Source: Prorocentrum cordatum (lineage: Eukaryota > Sar > Dinophyceae > Prorocentrales > Prorocentraceae). Taken from it: 64,000 nucleotides of DNA. Positions 63,701-64,000 of this stretch are shown here, in pieces. The DNA is taken from the NCBI GenBank assembly GCA_963575745.1, contig CAUYUJ010004302.1:505075-569074 (forward strand). The letters run 5' to 3'. The notes under the pieces are model-generated. The model ran no database searches and was not told the DNA's origin. It saw nothing but the letters and a program-made list of their open reading frames with translations. The position numbers were made by a program, and so were the translations under genes. The stretch's first letter is position 1, and the number at the start of each line of letters is the position of its first letter.

Positions 63701-63897
63701 TGCGGGACGGGAAAATGACCACAGCCACTGCTTCTTGCTTGCGCCGCCTTCCAGCCGGCCGAAAAAGAAGCAGTGGCTGTGGTCACTTCCCTGGTGCCAA
63801 GCTCAACGAGAATGACCACAACCACTGCTTTGTTTCTGCTGGCTGGAAGGCGGCAACAAAAGAAAAGCAGTGGCTGTGGTCTTTTTCACGTCCCGCA
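63701..63897. mobile_element. fold-back element with two internal hairpins
   Basis: Outer ends TGCGGGACGGGAAAATGACC and TTTTTCACGTCCCGCA, flanked by a perfect 5-bp duplication ATATA (63696-63700 and 63898-63902). Inside are two successive hairpins, each opening GACCACA.CCACTGCTT and closing AAGCAGTGGCTGTGGTC, with mirror-image centres (GCCGCCTTCCAGCCGG and GCTGGCTGGAAGGCGGC). The whole 197 bp can therefore fold as one long hairpin or as two. Non-coding. Confidence 0.85.
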
Positions 63898-64000
63898 ATA
63901 TAGGAAGACCCACGATCAGGATGCAAGGGCCTTGGGAAGGCCATGCCGACACTCTGCGGGCGGGGCGCGGCCAGCGAGAGCGACCGAGGATGGGCCGGCG

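Overview
The window reads as dinoflagellate nuclear DNA. The decisive clue is the spliced leader (SL), the leader that dinoflagellates trans-splice onto nuclear mRNAs. It occurs three times on the minus strand: twice as a full match (18013-18034 and 43855-43876) and once with two mismatches (51732-51752). In none is it followed by a GT splice donor, so these are SL relics in retroposed cDNAs and not SL-RNA genes. GC-rich sequence, very long GGA/TCC tracts, large dinoflagellate-type LINEs and few recognisable cellular genes agree with this. The species is not determined. No rRNA, tRNA or CRISPR was found.

Layout. 0-11 kb: transposon remnants, short inverted-repeat (MITE-like) elements, minisatellites and a small Ty1/copia reverse-transcriptase (RT) fragment near 6.05 kb. 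11.8-18.0 kb: LINE-1, with an SL relic, ORF1, and an ORF2 (endonuclease, RT, zinc knuckle) split by one in-frame stop and carrying an apparent captured piece of foreign coding sequence. It lies between GGA/TCC tracts. 18-23 kb: simple repeats and inverted-repeat elements. 23.2-23.8 kb: the only convincing cellular gene, a small Cys-rich two-helix membrane protein. 24-36 kb: tandem repeats, MITEs, a 1.25 kb inverted-repeat element carrying a 73-bp satellite, and GGA/TCC tracts. 36.2-43.9 kb: LINE-2, complete from SL to poly(A), bounded by a 15-bp target duplication. 44-49 kb: a MITE, a C/G-rich inverted satellite and an AT-richer stretch. 49.8-51.75 kb: a third SL-tagged retrocopy, broken, with coiled-coil coding remnants. 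52-64 kb: minisatellites, an old RT/RNase H pseudogene (56.2-58 kb), a satellite shared with 3.5 kb, an RNase H fragment (62.6-62.9 kb) and a fold-back element at 63.7 kb.

How it fits together. Every segment I can support as coding, live or dead, lies on the minus strand. The three SL relics show that processed, trans-spliced transcripts were copied back into the genome. Two of the three sit directly downstream, in transcription sense, of a TCC tract. Such a tract could act as a polypyrimidine tract and let the AG at the end of the relic be reused as a trans-splice acceptor. At least seven further inverted-repeat families are present, three of them with readable target-site duplications. Statements about repeats and duplications come from reading the sequence. 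Functional statements about families are established knowledge or labelled inference.
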